From the IMG/VR virus record IMGVR_UViG_3300025141_000267, positions 1-39,391 of that record: a stretch of 39,391 nt of DNA. One strand, written 5' to 3'. A program made the position numbers and the translations under genes. Positions 32,323 through 39,391 of this stretch are shown piece after piece; positions within the stretch are counted from its first letter, which is position 1, and every line of letters starts with the position of its first letter. The notes under the pieces were generated by a model. It did not search any database. It had not been told where the DNA came from and worked only from the letters and a program-made list of their open reading frames with translations. Source of the DNA: a virus.

Positions 32323-32821
32323 ACAATGGAATAAAGATTGGCGAAGGTCAATCATAGTATTAAGTGGTGGTTTTGACCCTGTTCATAAAGGACATTTGAG
32401 GATGTTTAGAGAAGCAAGTTGGTTAGGACACCAAGTAATCGTAGGATTAAATTCAGATGATTGGTTAACTCGTAAAAAAGGTAAACCATTTATGAAGTTT
32501 GAAGAACGAAAAGAAATACTTGAGGGGTTTAAATATGTAAATCAAGTCATACCCTTTGATGATTCAGATGATACAGCAAGTGATTTGATTCGTAGAGTTC
32601 ATTCCATTTATGATGGTGAAGAATTTGAACATAATTATGAAGATGTGGGACATCAAGGTATGGTTGACTATTATCAGATATATTTTGCAAATGGTGGAGA
32701 TAGAGGTAAAGACAATGTACCAGAGTTAGGTGTATGTAAAGAGTTGGGAGTAACAATGCTATGGGGTGTTGGAGGTGGAAAAATCCAATCATCATCTTGG
32801 TTAATTAATGGAGAAAAATAA
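32315..32821 (+). CDS. cytidylyltransferase-like nucleotidyltransferase (HxGH)
   Basis: A 168-aa protein with the nucleotidyltransferase signature GGFDPVHKGHLRMF (H24, H27), a following FMKFEERKEILEGF segment, and GGDRGKDNVPE, which corresponds to the later nucleotide-binding loop of this superfamily. Related enzymes include glycerol-3-phosphate cytidylyltransferase, RfaE-type sugar nucleotidyltransferases and NMN adenylyltransferases. The substrate is not decided from sequence. It overlaps both neighbours by a few bases (ATGAATAG at its start; one base at its end) and fits a lipid or sugar-nucleotide theme with the thioesterase. Confidence 0.75.
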   Translation: MNRQWNKDWRRSIIVLSGGFDPVHKGHLRMFREASWLGHQVIVGLNSDDWLTRKKGKPFMKFEERKEILEGFKYVNQVIPFDDSDDTASDLIRRVHSIYDGEEFEHNYEDVGHQGMVDYYQIYFANGGDRGKDNVPELGVCKELGVTMLWGVGGGKIQSSSWLINGEK

Positions 32822-33384
32822 TGAGTCATTTCAGAAGACTACCAACAAAGTTTGATATAGAAAAGTTACAATCAGCAACAAACGAACTATTTACAAAGAT
32901 GTCTTGGAAACAATATACAGTAAAAGGTTTATGTATGACACAAGTTCCAGGTGACCCATCATCAGCTGATGGTGATAAGTTACGAGGAGTGTTTTGGACT
33001 AAACCCGACTCAACTGGTGTAGAAGTTCAACGAGAAGAATATTTTGATGAAAGTCAATACACAGAATTTGTAGAAGATTTCAAAAGAACATACTTTGAAG
33101 AAATATATAATAAATTATCTGAAAAATATGTATTAGGAAGATTTAGATTATTATTACTTGAACCAAGAACATCGTTAAGTTGGCACAGAGACCCTGAACC
33201 AAGAATACATATTCCTGTATTCACAAATCCAGGAGCTCATTTAGTAATAGATGACAGATTAAAACACTTACCAGCTGATGGTGGAGTTTGGTTTACAGAT
33301 ACAAGAAATTACCACACTGTTTTTAATGGTGGGGAAGAAAACAGAATACACTTAGTGGCAACACTTTTAGGAGATAAAAAATGA
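32821..33384 (+). CDS. aspartyl/asparaginyl beta-hydroxylase-type Fe(II)/2OG oxygenase
   Basis: A 187-aa protein with the double-stranded beta-helix metal triad: H122 and D124 in LSWHRDPEPRIHIPVF, H165 in TRNYHTVFNGG, and the 2-oxoglutarate-binding R175 in NRIHL. Such oxygenases hydroxylate protein side chains or small molecules using Fe(II) and 2-oxoglutarate; similar proteins are common in marine cyanophages. Substrate unknown. The start shares one base with the previous stop, and the end overlaps the membrane gene (ATGA). N-terminal ~100 residues do not match a named domain. Confidence 0.75.
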   Translation: MSHFRRLPTKFDIEKLQSATNELFTKMSWKQYTVKGLCMTQVPGDPSSADGDKLRGVFWTKPDSTGVEVQREEYFDESQYTEFVEDFKRTYFEEIYNKLSEKYVLGRFRLLLLEPRTSLSWHRDPEPRIHIPVFTNPGAHLVIDDRLKHLPADGGVWFTDTRNYHTVFNGGEENRIHLVATLLGDKK

Positions 33385-33824
33385 TAGGACAATTACTATT
33401 TACAATAACAATGGTTATTTATTGGTTAAGTGAAGGATGTACAGAAGGATACACTTGGGCCAGTAAAAAAGAAAGAAAAGAAAATAAACTTATTTTCGGT
33501 TCAATATCAAAAGGTAAAAGAGATGGTGTAGGTTATCTTGATTATCACGCTTGGAGATTAGGTGAAAATATTGGAATGGTTGGAAGTATCTTTTCAGCAT
33601 TCTTATTCACATCTTTTTGGAGTTTATTACTTACATTTTTAGGTTCTTGGATGATAGGATATTTCGTCTATGAGAGAGCACTAAACTATATTTGTTTAGG
33701 TGACCCATTCTCAGCAAAAGGGCCGTGGAAAATGATGGGTATTGAAATACCTCGTTCAAACACATTTGATTGGGCTGTAGCTGGTATCGGACTAGGTTTG
33801 GTATTTTTAAGTATGTTTATATAG
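33381..33824 (+). CDS. small membrane protein
   Basis: A 147-aa protein with three likely membrane segments: ~1-16 (MIGQLLFTITMVIYWL), ~65-98 (SIFSAFLFTSFWSLLLTFLG and following), and ~128-147 (WAVAGIGLGLVFLSMFI). A basic loop (KKERKENKL, KGKRD) lies between the first two. It is not a recognised holin or transporter. It sits between the hydroxylase-like and glutamine synthetase genes and may anchor or modify the host membrane. It starts on ATGA overlapping the previous stop. Confidence 0.6.
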   Translation: MIGQLLFTITMVIYWLSEGCTEGYTWASKKERKENKLIFGSISKGKRDGVGYLDYHAWRLGENIGMVGSIFSAFLFTSFWSLLLTFLGSWMIGYFVYERALNYICLGDPFSAKGPWKMMGIEIPRSNTFDWAVAGIGLGLVFLSMFI

Positions 33825-33834
33825 GAGATATATA

Positions 33835-34845
33835 ATGACTAAGTTAGAATATATTTGGATAGATGGAACAACACCAGTTGCTCAATTGCGGAGTAAAACA
33901 AAAGTGATAGATGATTTTGATAGAACTATTTCAGGTTGTCCAGAATGGAGTTTTGATGGTTCATCAACAAATCAAGCCGAGGGGCATAAGTCTGATTGTA
34001 TTTTAAAACCAATCAAATTATATGAAAATCCATTACAAGATGATAATGCATATTTGGTTTTATGTGAGGTATGGAATGTTGATGATACTATACATGCAAC
34101 TAATCATAGACATAAATTAGAGCTTATAAACAGTAAATATAAAAAAGAAGATGTGTGGGTTGGTATAGAACAAGAATATACTTTATTCAAATATGGAAAA
34201 CCTTTTGGTTGGCCACAAGATGGTTCTGAACCACCTCCACAAGGTGATTATTATTGTGGAAGGAATGCTGGTGAATTTATAGCAAATCAACACATGGATT
34301 TATGTATTAAAGCTGGTATTAAGATTAGTGGAATTAATTCAGAAGTTATGCTCGGTCAGTGGGAGTATCAAATAGGTGCCGATAATCCTTTAACAATATC
34401 AGATGATTTATGGGTTGCTCGTTGGCTTATGGAAAAAGTTTGTTATACATATGATGTACAAGTTTCACTTCATCCTAAACCTGTTAAAGGTGATTGGAAT
34501 GGAGCTGGTGCTCATACAAATTTTTCTACAAAAAAAATGAGAGAAGAAAAAGGTGATTTGATAATTGAAAAGGCAATTAAAAAATTATCAAAAAAACACG
34601 ATGAACATATAGAAGTTTATGGAATAGGTAATGATTTTAGACTTACAGGTGAACACGAAACTTGTGATATAGATACTTTCAAATGGGGAGTATCAGATAG
34701 AGGAGCTTCAGTTAGAGTTCCATGGCAAGTAAATAGAGATGGTAAAGGATATCTTGAAGATAGACGACCATCTGCTTGGTGTGACCCTTATTTAGTTTGC
34801 CATAAATTAGTAGAAACAATATGTGGAGAACAAAATGAGTTATAG
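33835..34845 (+). CDS. type II glutamine synthetase
   Basis: A 336-aa, apparently complete GSII-type enzyme making glutamine from glutamate, ammonia and ATP. All active-site positions are present: N-terminal KLEYIWIDG and SFDGSST (D41), metal ligands E112/E114 (GIEQEYTLF) and E170/E177 (GINSEVMLGQWE), substrate/ATP residues H227 (GAGAHTNFS), R269 and E275 (RLTGEHET), R289 and R294 (SDRGASVRV), and E308/R310 (GYLEDRRP). Spacing agrees with the animal enzyme from H227 onward. The usual size is 335-375 aa. The ribosome site ATAGGAGA is strong. The gene follows the membrane protein by 10 bases. It would raise glutamine for nucleotide synthesis; that role is inferred. GSII in Flavobacteria and rhizobia suggests a bacterial donor. 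Confidence 0.95.
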   Translation: MTKLEYIWIDGTTPVAQLRSKTKVIDDFDRTISGCPEWSFDGSSTNQAEGHKSDCILKPIKLYENPLQDDNAYLVLCEVWNVDDTIHATNHRHKLELINSKYKKEDVWVGIEQEYTLFKYGKPFGWPQDGSEPPPQGDYYCGRNAGEFIANQHMDLCIKAGIKISGINSEVMLGQWEYQIGADNPLTISDDLWVARWLMEKVCYTYDVQVSLHPKPVKGDWNGAGAHTNFSTKKMREEKGDLIIEKAIKKLSKKHDEHIEVYGIGNDFRLTGEHETCDIDTFKWGVSDRGASVRVPWQVNRDGKGYLEDRRPSAWCDPYLVCHKLVETICGEQNEL

Positions 34846-35026
34846 AGTTACATTTCCAAATGATTATACACATATGGAAATACCAAGTTTAGATGGATTT
34901 AAGATGGAAAAAGAATTTGATGATGTCGTATTTGGTTGGTTTGGTGATATATACATATCAGTAGTTAAAAAAGATTATATAAAATTTATGGAGAAATATA
35001 ATGGCAAAGAAAATAGAAAAACATAA
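34835..35026 (+). CDS. small hypothetical protein overlapping glutamine synthetase
   Basis: A 63-aa protein from ATG 34835 (MSYRVTFPNDYTHMEIPSLD) ending MEKYNGKENRKT. I choose this start because GGAG (34825-34828) is 6 bases before it; an in-frame GTG at 34823 also exists but has no site. It overlaps the end of the glutamine synthetase by 11 bases and the SNase-like start by 26 bases. Mostly strand, with aromatic residues (FGWFGDIYISV). No family recognised. Confidence 0.55.
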   Translation: MSYRVTFPNDYTHMEIPSLDGFKMEKEFDDVVFGWFGDIYISVVKKDYIKFMEKYNGKENRKT

Positions 35027-35387
35027 TTATTCAGCAAAACTTGTAAGAGTCGTTGATGGTGATACTTGTGATGCAATGATTGACTTGGGTTTTGATACTT
35101 GGGTTAAAAAGAGAATACGCTTTATGGGTGTAGATACTTGGGAATCAAGAACAAGAAACCTCGAAGAAAAGAAAAAAGGTTTAGCAGCTAAAGCTTATGT
35201 AAAAGATTTATTAGAAAATTCGGATGAGGGCAAGTTCTTATTAAAATCTCACGGTGTTGGGAAATATGGACGAGTCCTCGGCGAACTATTCGTTAAAGGG
35301 AATGAACAATCAGTAAATCAATTATTGATAGAAAATGGTCATGCTTACGAATATGAGGGTGGAAAGAAAAAAGTATTTGGATCTTAA
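35001..35387 (+). CDS. staphylococcal-nuclease-like (thermonuclease) protein
   Basis: A 128-aa protein with the SNase fold and its active residues: VVDGDT (D21), RIRFMGVDTWE (R40, D45, E48) and GKYGR (R91), matching D21, R35, D40, E43 and R87 of staphylococcal nuclease. It ends QLLIENGHAYEYEGGKK, the usual C-terminal helix region. It cleaves DNA or RNA near Ca2+. No signal peptide is present, so it acts in the cell or is released by lysis. It starts inside the preceding small gene. Role could be host DNA degradation or recycling of nucleotides for the reductase. Confidence 0.9.
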   Translation: MAKKIEKHNYSAKLVRVVDGDTCDAMIDLGFDTWVKKRIRFMGVDTWESRTRNLEEKKKGLAAKAYVKDLLENSDEGKFLLKSHGVGKYGRVLGELFVKGNEQSVNQLLIENGHAYEYEGGKKKVFGS

Positions 35388-35405
35388 TAAAATAATTCGT
35401 ATATT
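35377..35405 (+). promoter_or_regulatory. possible sigma70-like promoter, leaderless
   Basis: TTGGAT (35377-35382) and TATATT (35400-35405) are 17 bases apart. The downstream ATG at 35412 is 6 bases after the -10 and has no ribosome site. This would give a leaderless message; it is weaker evidence than the gp32 promoter. Confidence 0.4.
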
Positions 35406-35411
35406 ATATAG

Positions 35412-35654
35412 ATGAAAAAGAAAAGTTGTAAGACATGTGATTGGAAAATTGACAATAGTAGAGAACTTCCAATTCTTCATAAAGATATAGAACAAGATGT
35501 TAAATTAGCAAAAGAGTATTGTAAAAACCACACCTTTGTTTATGGTAATGAATGTGAACCAATATGGTGTGAGGAATGTGGACATCTTGATAAATATATA
35601 GTCACAATATCAGAAAAATCGAAAGAAAATCCAAAATTTGATAAAAGGAAATAA
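35412..35654 (+). CDS. small Cys-rich, probably metal-binding protein
   Basis: An 80-aa protein with C6/C9 (CKTC) and C53/C56 (CEEC), plus C37 and C48, a layout for zinc binding. The rest is charged helix (HKDIEQDVKLAKEYC). It precedes the DNA polymerase gene by 0 bases: its TAA is followed directly by the TTG start. It might be a small replication accessory factor. No family recognised. It has no ribosome site upstream. Confidence 0.6.
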   Translation: MKKKSCKTCDWKIDNSRELPILHKDIEQDVKLAKEYCKNHTFVYGNECEPIWCEECGHLDKYIVTISEKSKENPKFDKRK

Positions 35655-38180
35655 TTGTACCAAAACATCTATGTAAAACGAACAAAGACAAGTAGTGAAA
35701 TACACTTATGGGATGACAAAACAGGTTATTCTAAATTCCAATATAAACCATATGCTTACCTAAAATCACAAACAGGAACACATCGTTCCTTATATGGTGA
35801 TAAACTCAAGAAAGTAAACTTTTGGACTGGTGATGATTTACAGAATGGAAGAGTGTTTGAATCTGATGTGCCCATTGAAACGAGAACTCTTGTAGACATG
35901 TATTCAGATTCAGAAGAGCCATCAGTTGGACATCGTGAAGTTTACTTTGATATTGAGTGTGAGGTAACGGATGGTTTTCCTGATGCTAATCGTGCAGAAA
36001 ACAAAATTACAGCAATAGCTCTTTATGATAAAACAATGGATAAATATTCTTGTTTTGTTTTAGGTGATGTTCCAAATACAGATGTTGTTGAGTCCTTTCA
36101 ATCAGAAGAAGAATTACTACAAAGATTTTATCAAAAATATCTTGAAATCAATCCAACAATATTAAGTGGTTGGAACATTGATGGATTTGATATCCCTTAT
36201 TTATATAATAGAACTAAAAGAATTATGGGAGATAGTTTTGCAAATTCTTTATCACCAATCGGTGAAGTATTTTATTCAGAACACAAAAAAAGATACAAGA
36301 TAGCTGGTGTATCGTGTCTCGATTATATGAGATTATATAAATGGTTTACATATACACAACAATCATCATACAGATTAGATTTCATAGGACAACTTGAAGT
36401 TGGTATTGGTAAGATTGAATATGAAGGAACACTACAAGATTTATATGAAACTGATATCAACAAGTATATTGAATATAACTTGAATGATGTCAAGATTGTA
36501 AAGGCTCTTGATGATAAGTTAAAGTTTATTGATTTGGCTCGTGGTGTAAGTCATTTAGGTCATACACCTTACGAAGATGTATTCTTCAGTAGTAGATATT
36601 TGGAAGGTGCTATTCTTGTTTATCTTAAAAACATTGGAGTTGTTGCACCTAATAAAGCTTTAGATGCTAGATCTAAGATGAATCGTAGTGATGACGATAA
36701 ATTTACTGGTGCGTATGTCAAAGACCCAAAACCAGGTAGATATGAGTGGGTGTTTGATTTGGATTTAACTTCAATGTATCCTTCAACAATTATGACTTTG
36801 AATATATCACCAGAAACAAAACTTGGTAAAGTGAATGGTTGGGATGCTGAAGAATTTATCAAGGGTGTGAGTAAAACTTATTCACTTGAGAAGAATGGTA
36901 AAACTCAAGGACATATGAATAATGAAGAATTGGATAGTATGTTTAAATCTAATAAAGTATCTATATCTTCAAATGGTATTATGTATCGTAATGATAAAAA
37001 AGGTTTGATACCTTCATTGTTAGAGAAGTGGTTTGATGAAAGAGTTGAGTATAAAAGATTAATGAAGAAATATGGTGAAGAAAAAAATGATGATAAACAT
37101 GGGTATTTTAAGAGAAGACAACACATTCAAAAGATTATTTTAAATTCACTTTATGGTGTATTAGGATTACCTGTGTTTAGATTTTATGATGTAGATAACG
37201 CTGAAGCTACAACTGTAACTGGACAAGAATTAATAAAATTTACAGAGAGAATAACCAATAAATATTATAATAACAAACTTGATGATAAAGAAGATTATTG
37301 TATTTATACTGATACAGATTCTGTATTTTATTCGGCTATTCCATTAATTAAAAAAGACTACCCCAATGCTGACTTAGGCGATGACAAATTTATGACAGAG
37401 AAGATATTAGAAACAGCAAAGATTGTTCAGGATTTCATCAACAATTCTTACAATCTATTTGCTAAAAAGTTTCTAAATTGTGATACGCACAGATTTGACA
37501 TCAAACAGGAGTGTGTGGCCAAGTCAGCGTTTTGGGTTACGAAGAAAAGATATGGACAACAGATTATCAATGATGGTGGTGTACCTTGTGATAGACTTGA
37601 TGTAAAAGGTTTAGATATTGTGAGGAGTAATTTTCCTGTGGCTATGAGGAAATTGATGACACAAGTATTGAAAGATATTTTAGGTAATGTAGATAAAGAT
37701 GAGATTGATGAAAAGATAGTAGAATTTAAAAAGCTGATGAAAAAAGTTGATATTCAAGATATTGCTCTTCCAACTGGTGTTAAGAGATTAAGTAAGTTTG
37801 CAGATAAAAGACATAGTAATAGAAAAATATATGGTGAAGGTAGTATTTTTACACAGATGTATAAGGGAACGCCTGTTCATGTTAAAGCTGCTTGGATATA
37901 CAATGATTTGTTGAAGTATTGGAATTTAGGAAATTCTGAAAAAATCAAATCATCAGAAAAGATTAAATGGGTTTATTTAAAACCAAATACAATGAATGTA
38001 AAACAAATTGGTTTTAAAGGTTATGATGACCCACCAAAGATTATGGAGTTCATAAAACAAAATGTGGATTATGATAAATTATTTGAAAGAGCATTAGAGA
38101 AGAAAATAAGAATGTTTTATGAGGCATTGAAATGGGATATGCCTGTTGATAAAGCAAATACATTAGATAGATTTTTTTAA
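35655..38180 (+). CDS. 43: DNA polymerase gp43 (family B)
   Basis: An 841-aa protein; T4 gp43 is 898 aa. Proofreading exonuclease motif is YFDIECEV (D99, E101). Polymerase motifs are DLDLTSMYPSTI (catalytic D370), KIILNSLYGVLG and YTDTDSVF (D553/D555). It is the replicative polymerase that works with gp45 and gp44. The gene starts with TTG 35655 right after the previous stop, with AAGGAAAT as ribosome site; no in-frame ATG is close enough. The N-terminus YQNIYVKRTKTSSEIHLW is the usual first strand. It is followed by a promoter and the clamp gene. Confidence 0.96.
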   Translation: MYQNIYVKRTKTSSEIHLWDDKTGYSKFQYKPYAYLKSQTGTHRSLYGDKLKKVNFWTGDDLQNGRVFESDVPIETRTLVDMYSDSEEPSVGHREVYFDIECEVTDGFPDANRAENKITAIALYDKTMDKYSCFVLGDVPNTDVVESFQSEEELLQRFYQKYLEINPTILSGWNIDGFDIPYLYNRTKRIMGDSFANSLSPIGEVFYSEHKKRYKIAGVSCLDYMRLYKWFTYTQQSSYRLDFIGQLEVGIGKIEYEGTLQDLYETDINKYIEYNLNDVKIVKALDDKLKFIDLARGVSHLGHTPYEDVFFSSRYLEGAILVYLKNIGVVAPNKALDARSKMNRSDDDKFTGAYVKDPKPGRYEWVFDLDLTSMYPSTIMTLNISPETKLGKVNGWDAEEFIKGVSKTYSLEKNGKTQGHMNNEELDSMFKSNKVSISSNGIMYRNDKKGLIPSLLEKWFDERVEYKRLMKKYGEEKNDDKHGYFKRRQHIQKIILNSLYGVLGLPVFRFYDVDNAEATTVTGQELIKFTERITNKYYNNKLDDKEDYCIYTDTDSVFYSAIPLIKKDYPNADLGDDKFMTEKILETAKIVQDFINNSYNLFAKKFLNCDTHRFDIKQECVAKSAFWVTKKRYGQQIINDGGVPCDRLDVKGLDIVRSNFPVAMRKLMTQVLKDILGNVDKDEIDEKIVEFKKLMKKVDIQDIALPTGVKRLSKFADKRHSNRKIYGEGSIFTQMYKGTPVHVKAAWIYNDLLKYWNLGNSEKIKSSEKIKWVYLKPNTMNVKQIGFKGYDDPPKIMEFIKQNVDYDKLFERALEKKIRMFYEALKWDMPVDKANTLDRFF

Positions 38181-38187
38181 AAAAAGC

Positions 38188-38217
38188 TTGACTTATATAG
38201 TAAAAAAGTATTATATT
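38188..38217 (+). promoter_or_regulatory. sigma70-like promoter of gp45
   Basis: TTGACT (38188-38193) and TATATT (38212-38217) are 18 bases apart, in the same block AAAAAGCTTGACTTATAT as the gp32 promoter. An AAACGATAAA element (38221-38230) follows, also shared with gp32. Confidence 0.75.
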
Positions 38218-38254
38218 ATTAAACGATAAATCTTAAACATAGGAGAAATGTAAG

Positions 38255-38974
38255 ATGCAAAAAAGTAAGTTAGATAAATTCATTCAAAAGTATAATTTGG
38301 GTGGAAATGTAAATTCAGTAAAATGGAAATCAAGTGGTGATACAATATCAACATCATTTGTAACTCCTGATAAATCTTTATTGGGTAGTGTAAAAGTTGA
38401 CAAGTTTCCATTTGACGAAGCTGAAATTGGTGTATATCAAACAGACCAATTAAAAAGTTTGATAAATGTGTTAGGTGATGATGTTTCATTAGACTTAACA
38501 AAATTCGGTGATAAAGCTGTTTCACTTAAAGTAAAGAACGGACCTGTGTCTGTGGATTATGTATTAAGTGACTTATCAGTTATATCAGATCCACCAGCTA
38601 TGAAAAGAGTTCCTGAATTTGGAACACAAATTAAACTTGATACTAATTTTATTAACACTTTTATCAAAGGTAAGAGTGCATTGAATGATGTAGATACATT
38701 TACATTAGTTAAAAATGGTAATGGTTGTGATGTTGTGATTGGTTACTCTTCAACAAATACAAATCGTGTTAACATTCCTGTTGAATGTAATTCTTGTGAT
38801 ATTGATACACCAATAACATTCAATGCTAATCTTTTCAAAGAAGTTTTAGTAGCTAATAAAGAATGTTCATCAGCAGTTTTAGAAGTTTCAACTGAAGGAT
38901 TAGCTAAAGTTAATTTCAAGATTGATGACTATGATTCTACATACTTCATTGTAGCTATGCAGGATGTAGATTAA
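38255..38974 (+). CDS. 45: sliding clamp gp45
   Basis: A 239-aa protein; T4 gp45 is 228 aa. It shows the two-domain clamp pattern: TTxF-like ISTSFVTPDKSLLGSVKVD, a central SLINVLGDDVSLDLTKFGD and VSLKVKNGPVSVDYVLSDLS, then a second domain starting FGTQIKLDTNFINTFIKG. It tethers gp43 to DNA and also activates late transcription in T4. It has its own promoter. The leader carries TAGGAGAAATG as ribosome site. Its TAA overlaps the gp44 start. Confidence 0.93.
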   Translation: MQKSKLDKFIQKYNLGGNVNSVKWKSSGDTISTSFVTPDKSLLGSVKVDKFPFDEAEIGVYQTDQLKSLINVLGDDVSLDLTKFGDKAVSLKVKNGPVSVDYVLSDLSVISDPPAMKRVPEFGTQIKLDTNFINTFIKGKSALNDVDTFTLVKNGNGCDVVIGYSSTNTNRVNIPVECNSCDIDTPITFNANLFKEVLVANKECSSAVLEVSTEGLAKVNFKIDDYDSTYFIVAMQDVD

Positions 38975-39391
38975 TGTCTCATTCTTTATGGGTAGAAAAA
39001 TATCGTCCAAAAGACTTATCAACTTATGTAGGTAACGAGCATCTTAAAGAAAAAGTGAAGGTATATCTGGAAAGTGAAGATGTACCTCACCTTCTTCTTT
39101 TTGGAAAAGCTGGTACTGGTAAGACAACATTAGCAAAGATAGTAGTCAACAATATTGATTGTGATTATATGTATATCAATGCTTCTGATGAGAATAAAGT
39201 TGACGATGTTAGAAACAAAATAAAAACATTTGCTTCATCTGTTGGTTTCAAATCCTTGAAAGTGATTATACTTGACGAGTGTGATTATCTTACACCAAAT
39301 GCACAGGCTGCATTGAGAAACCTAATGGAAACATTTTCAAAACATTGTCGGTTCATTCTTACTTGTAATTATGTAGAAAGAATAATCGACC
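38974..39391 (+). CDS. 44: clamp loader gp44 (partial, cut by window end)
   Basis: The frame starts at ATG 38974, on the last base of the gp45 stop (TAATG), and is open to the window end, giving 139 residues. LWVEKYRPKDLSTYVGNEH is the typical clamp-loader N-terminus. Walker A is FGKAGTGKTTLA (K50), Walker B is VIILDECDYL (D101/E102), followed by CRFILTCNY, the sensor 1 region. It loads gp45 on DNA using ATP. The rest of the gene (T4 gp44 is 319 aa) lies outside. Confidence 0.95.
   Translation, partial: MSHSLWVEKYRPKDLSTYVGNEHLKEKVKVYLESEDVPHLLLFGKAGTGKTTLAKIVVNNIDCDYMYINASDENKVDDVRNKIKTFASSVGFKSLKVIILDECDYLTPNAQAALRNLMETFSKHCRFILTCNYVERIID

Noticed and set aside
34823-34837. GTG start at 34823 for the small gene after glutamine synthetase
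   Set aside because: GGAG at 34825-34828 is spaced correctly for ATG 34835 and overlaps the GTG start itself.
33835-34845. Glutamine synthetase as a bacterial contaminant joined to the phage
   Set aside because: It is flanked on both sides by overlapping or closely spaced genes on the same strand, with the same base composition and ribosome sites as the phage genes.

Overview
The window is a 39.4-kb, strongly AT-rich segment of a T4-like contractile-tailed phage genome (Caudoviricetes, former Myoviridae). Every gene I can support lies on the plus strand. The T4 core is recognisable: the end of the major capsid protein gp23, neck proteins gp13 and gp14, tail completion gp15, sheath gp18, tube gp19, a gp26-like baseplate/tail assembly protein, a tape measure, baseplate and hub proteins, then gp32, UvsX, an RNase H/FEN nuclease, gp41, gp43, gp45 and the start of gp44. 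Gene order and the accessory genes differ from T4. They resemble marine T4-like phages infecting AT-rich heterotrophic bacteria; the host is my inference, because nothing in the window names it.

Region 1 (1-19956) is the virion module. From the start to about 9.9 kb, the genes or small gene groups are separated by gaps holding a rho-independent terminator and/or a nearly identical 13-16 bp motif, GATATTTATATATGAA. I propose this motif as the late promoter; it does not read TATAAATA on the coding strand as the T4 late promoter does. Embedded here are a LamG-type lectin protein between the neck genes, a GH108 muramidase, a 59-aa Hc1-like (histone H1-like) protein, and a probable programmed +1 frameshift that extends the gp26-like protein by about 70 residues just upstream of the tape measure. 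The module ends with a 1630-aa hub protein that has a roughly 500-residue unexplained C-terminal extension.

Region 2 (19957-29265) is the replication and recombination module. It starts at a sigma70-like promoter that would give a leaderless message for a small family-A DNA polymerase-like protein. The same phage also encodes a T4-type family-B polymerase. The polymerase-like gene is followed by a possible PD-(D/E)XK protein, an unknown conserved-looking protein, a thioredoxin-like fusion and a Cys-rich protein, then gp32, uvsX, the FEN nuclease and gp41. A hairpin and A-rich repeats precede gp32, and a strongly structured RNA element lies between gp32 and uvsX.

Region 3 (29255-35654) is an accessory metabolism and DNA-modification island: a Mom-like DNA-modification protein, a B12-dependent (class II) ribonucleotide reductase under a late-type motif, a hotdog acyl-CoA thioesterase, a HxGH nucleotidyltransferase, an Fe(II)/2-oxoglutarate-type hydroxylase, a membrane protein, a complete type-II glutamine synthetase, a staphylococcal-nuclease-like protein and small Cys-rich or unknown proteins.

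Region 4 (35655-39391) is the core replisome: gp43 DNA polymerase with a TTG start, gp45 sliding clamp under a second gp32-like promoter, and a gp44 clamp-loader gene cut by the window end. The genes suggest a phage that builds its own replisome, enlarges dNTP and glutamine pools, modifies its DNA and assembles a contractile-tailed virion. No tRNA, CRISPR array, insertion sequence or integrase was seen.
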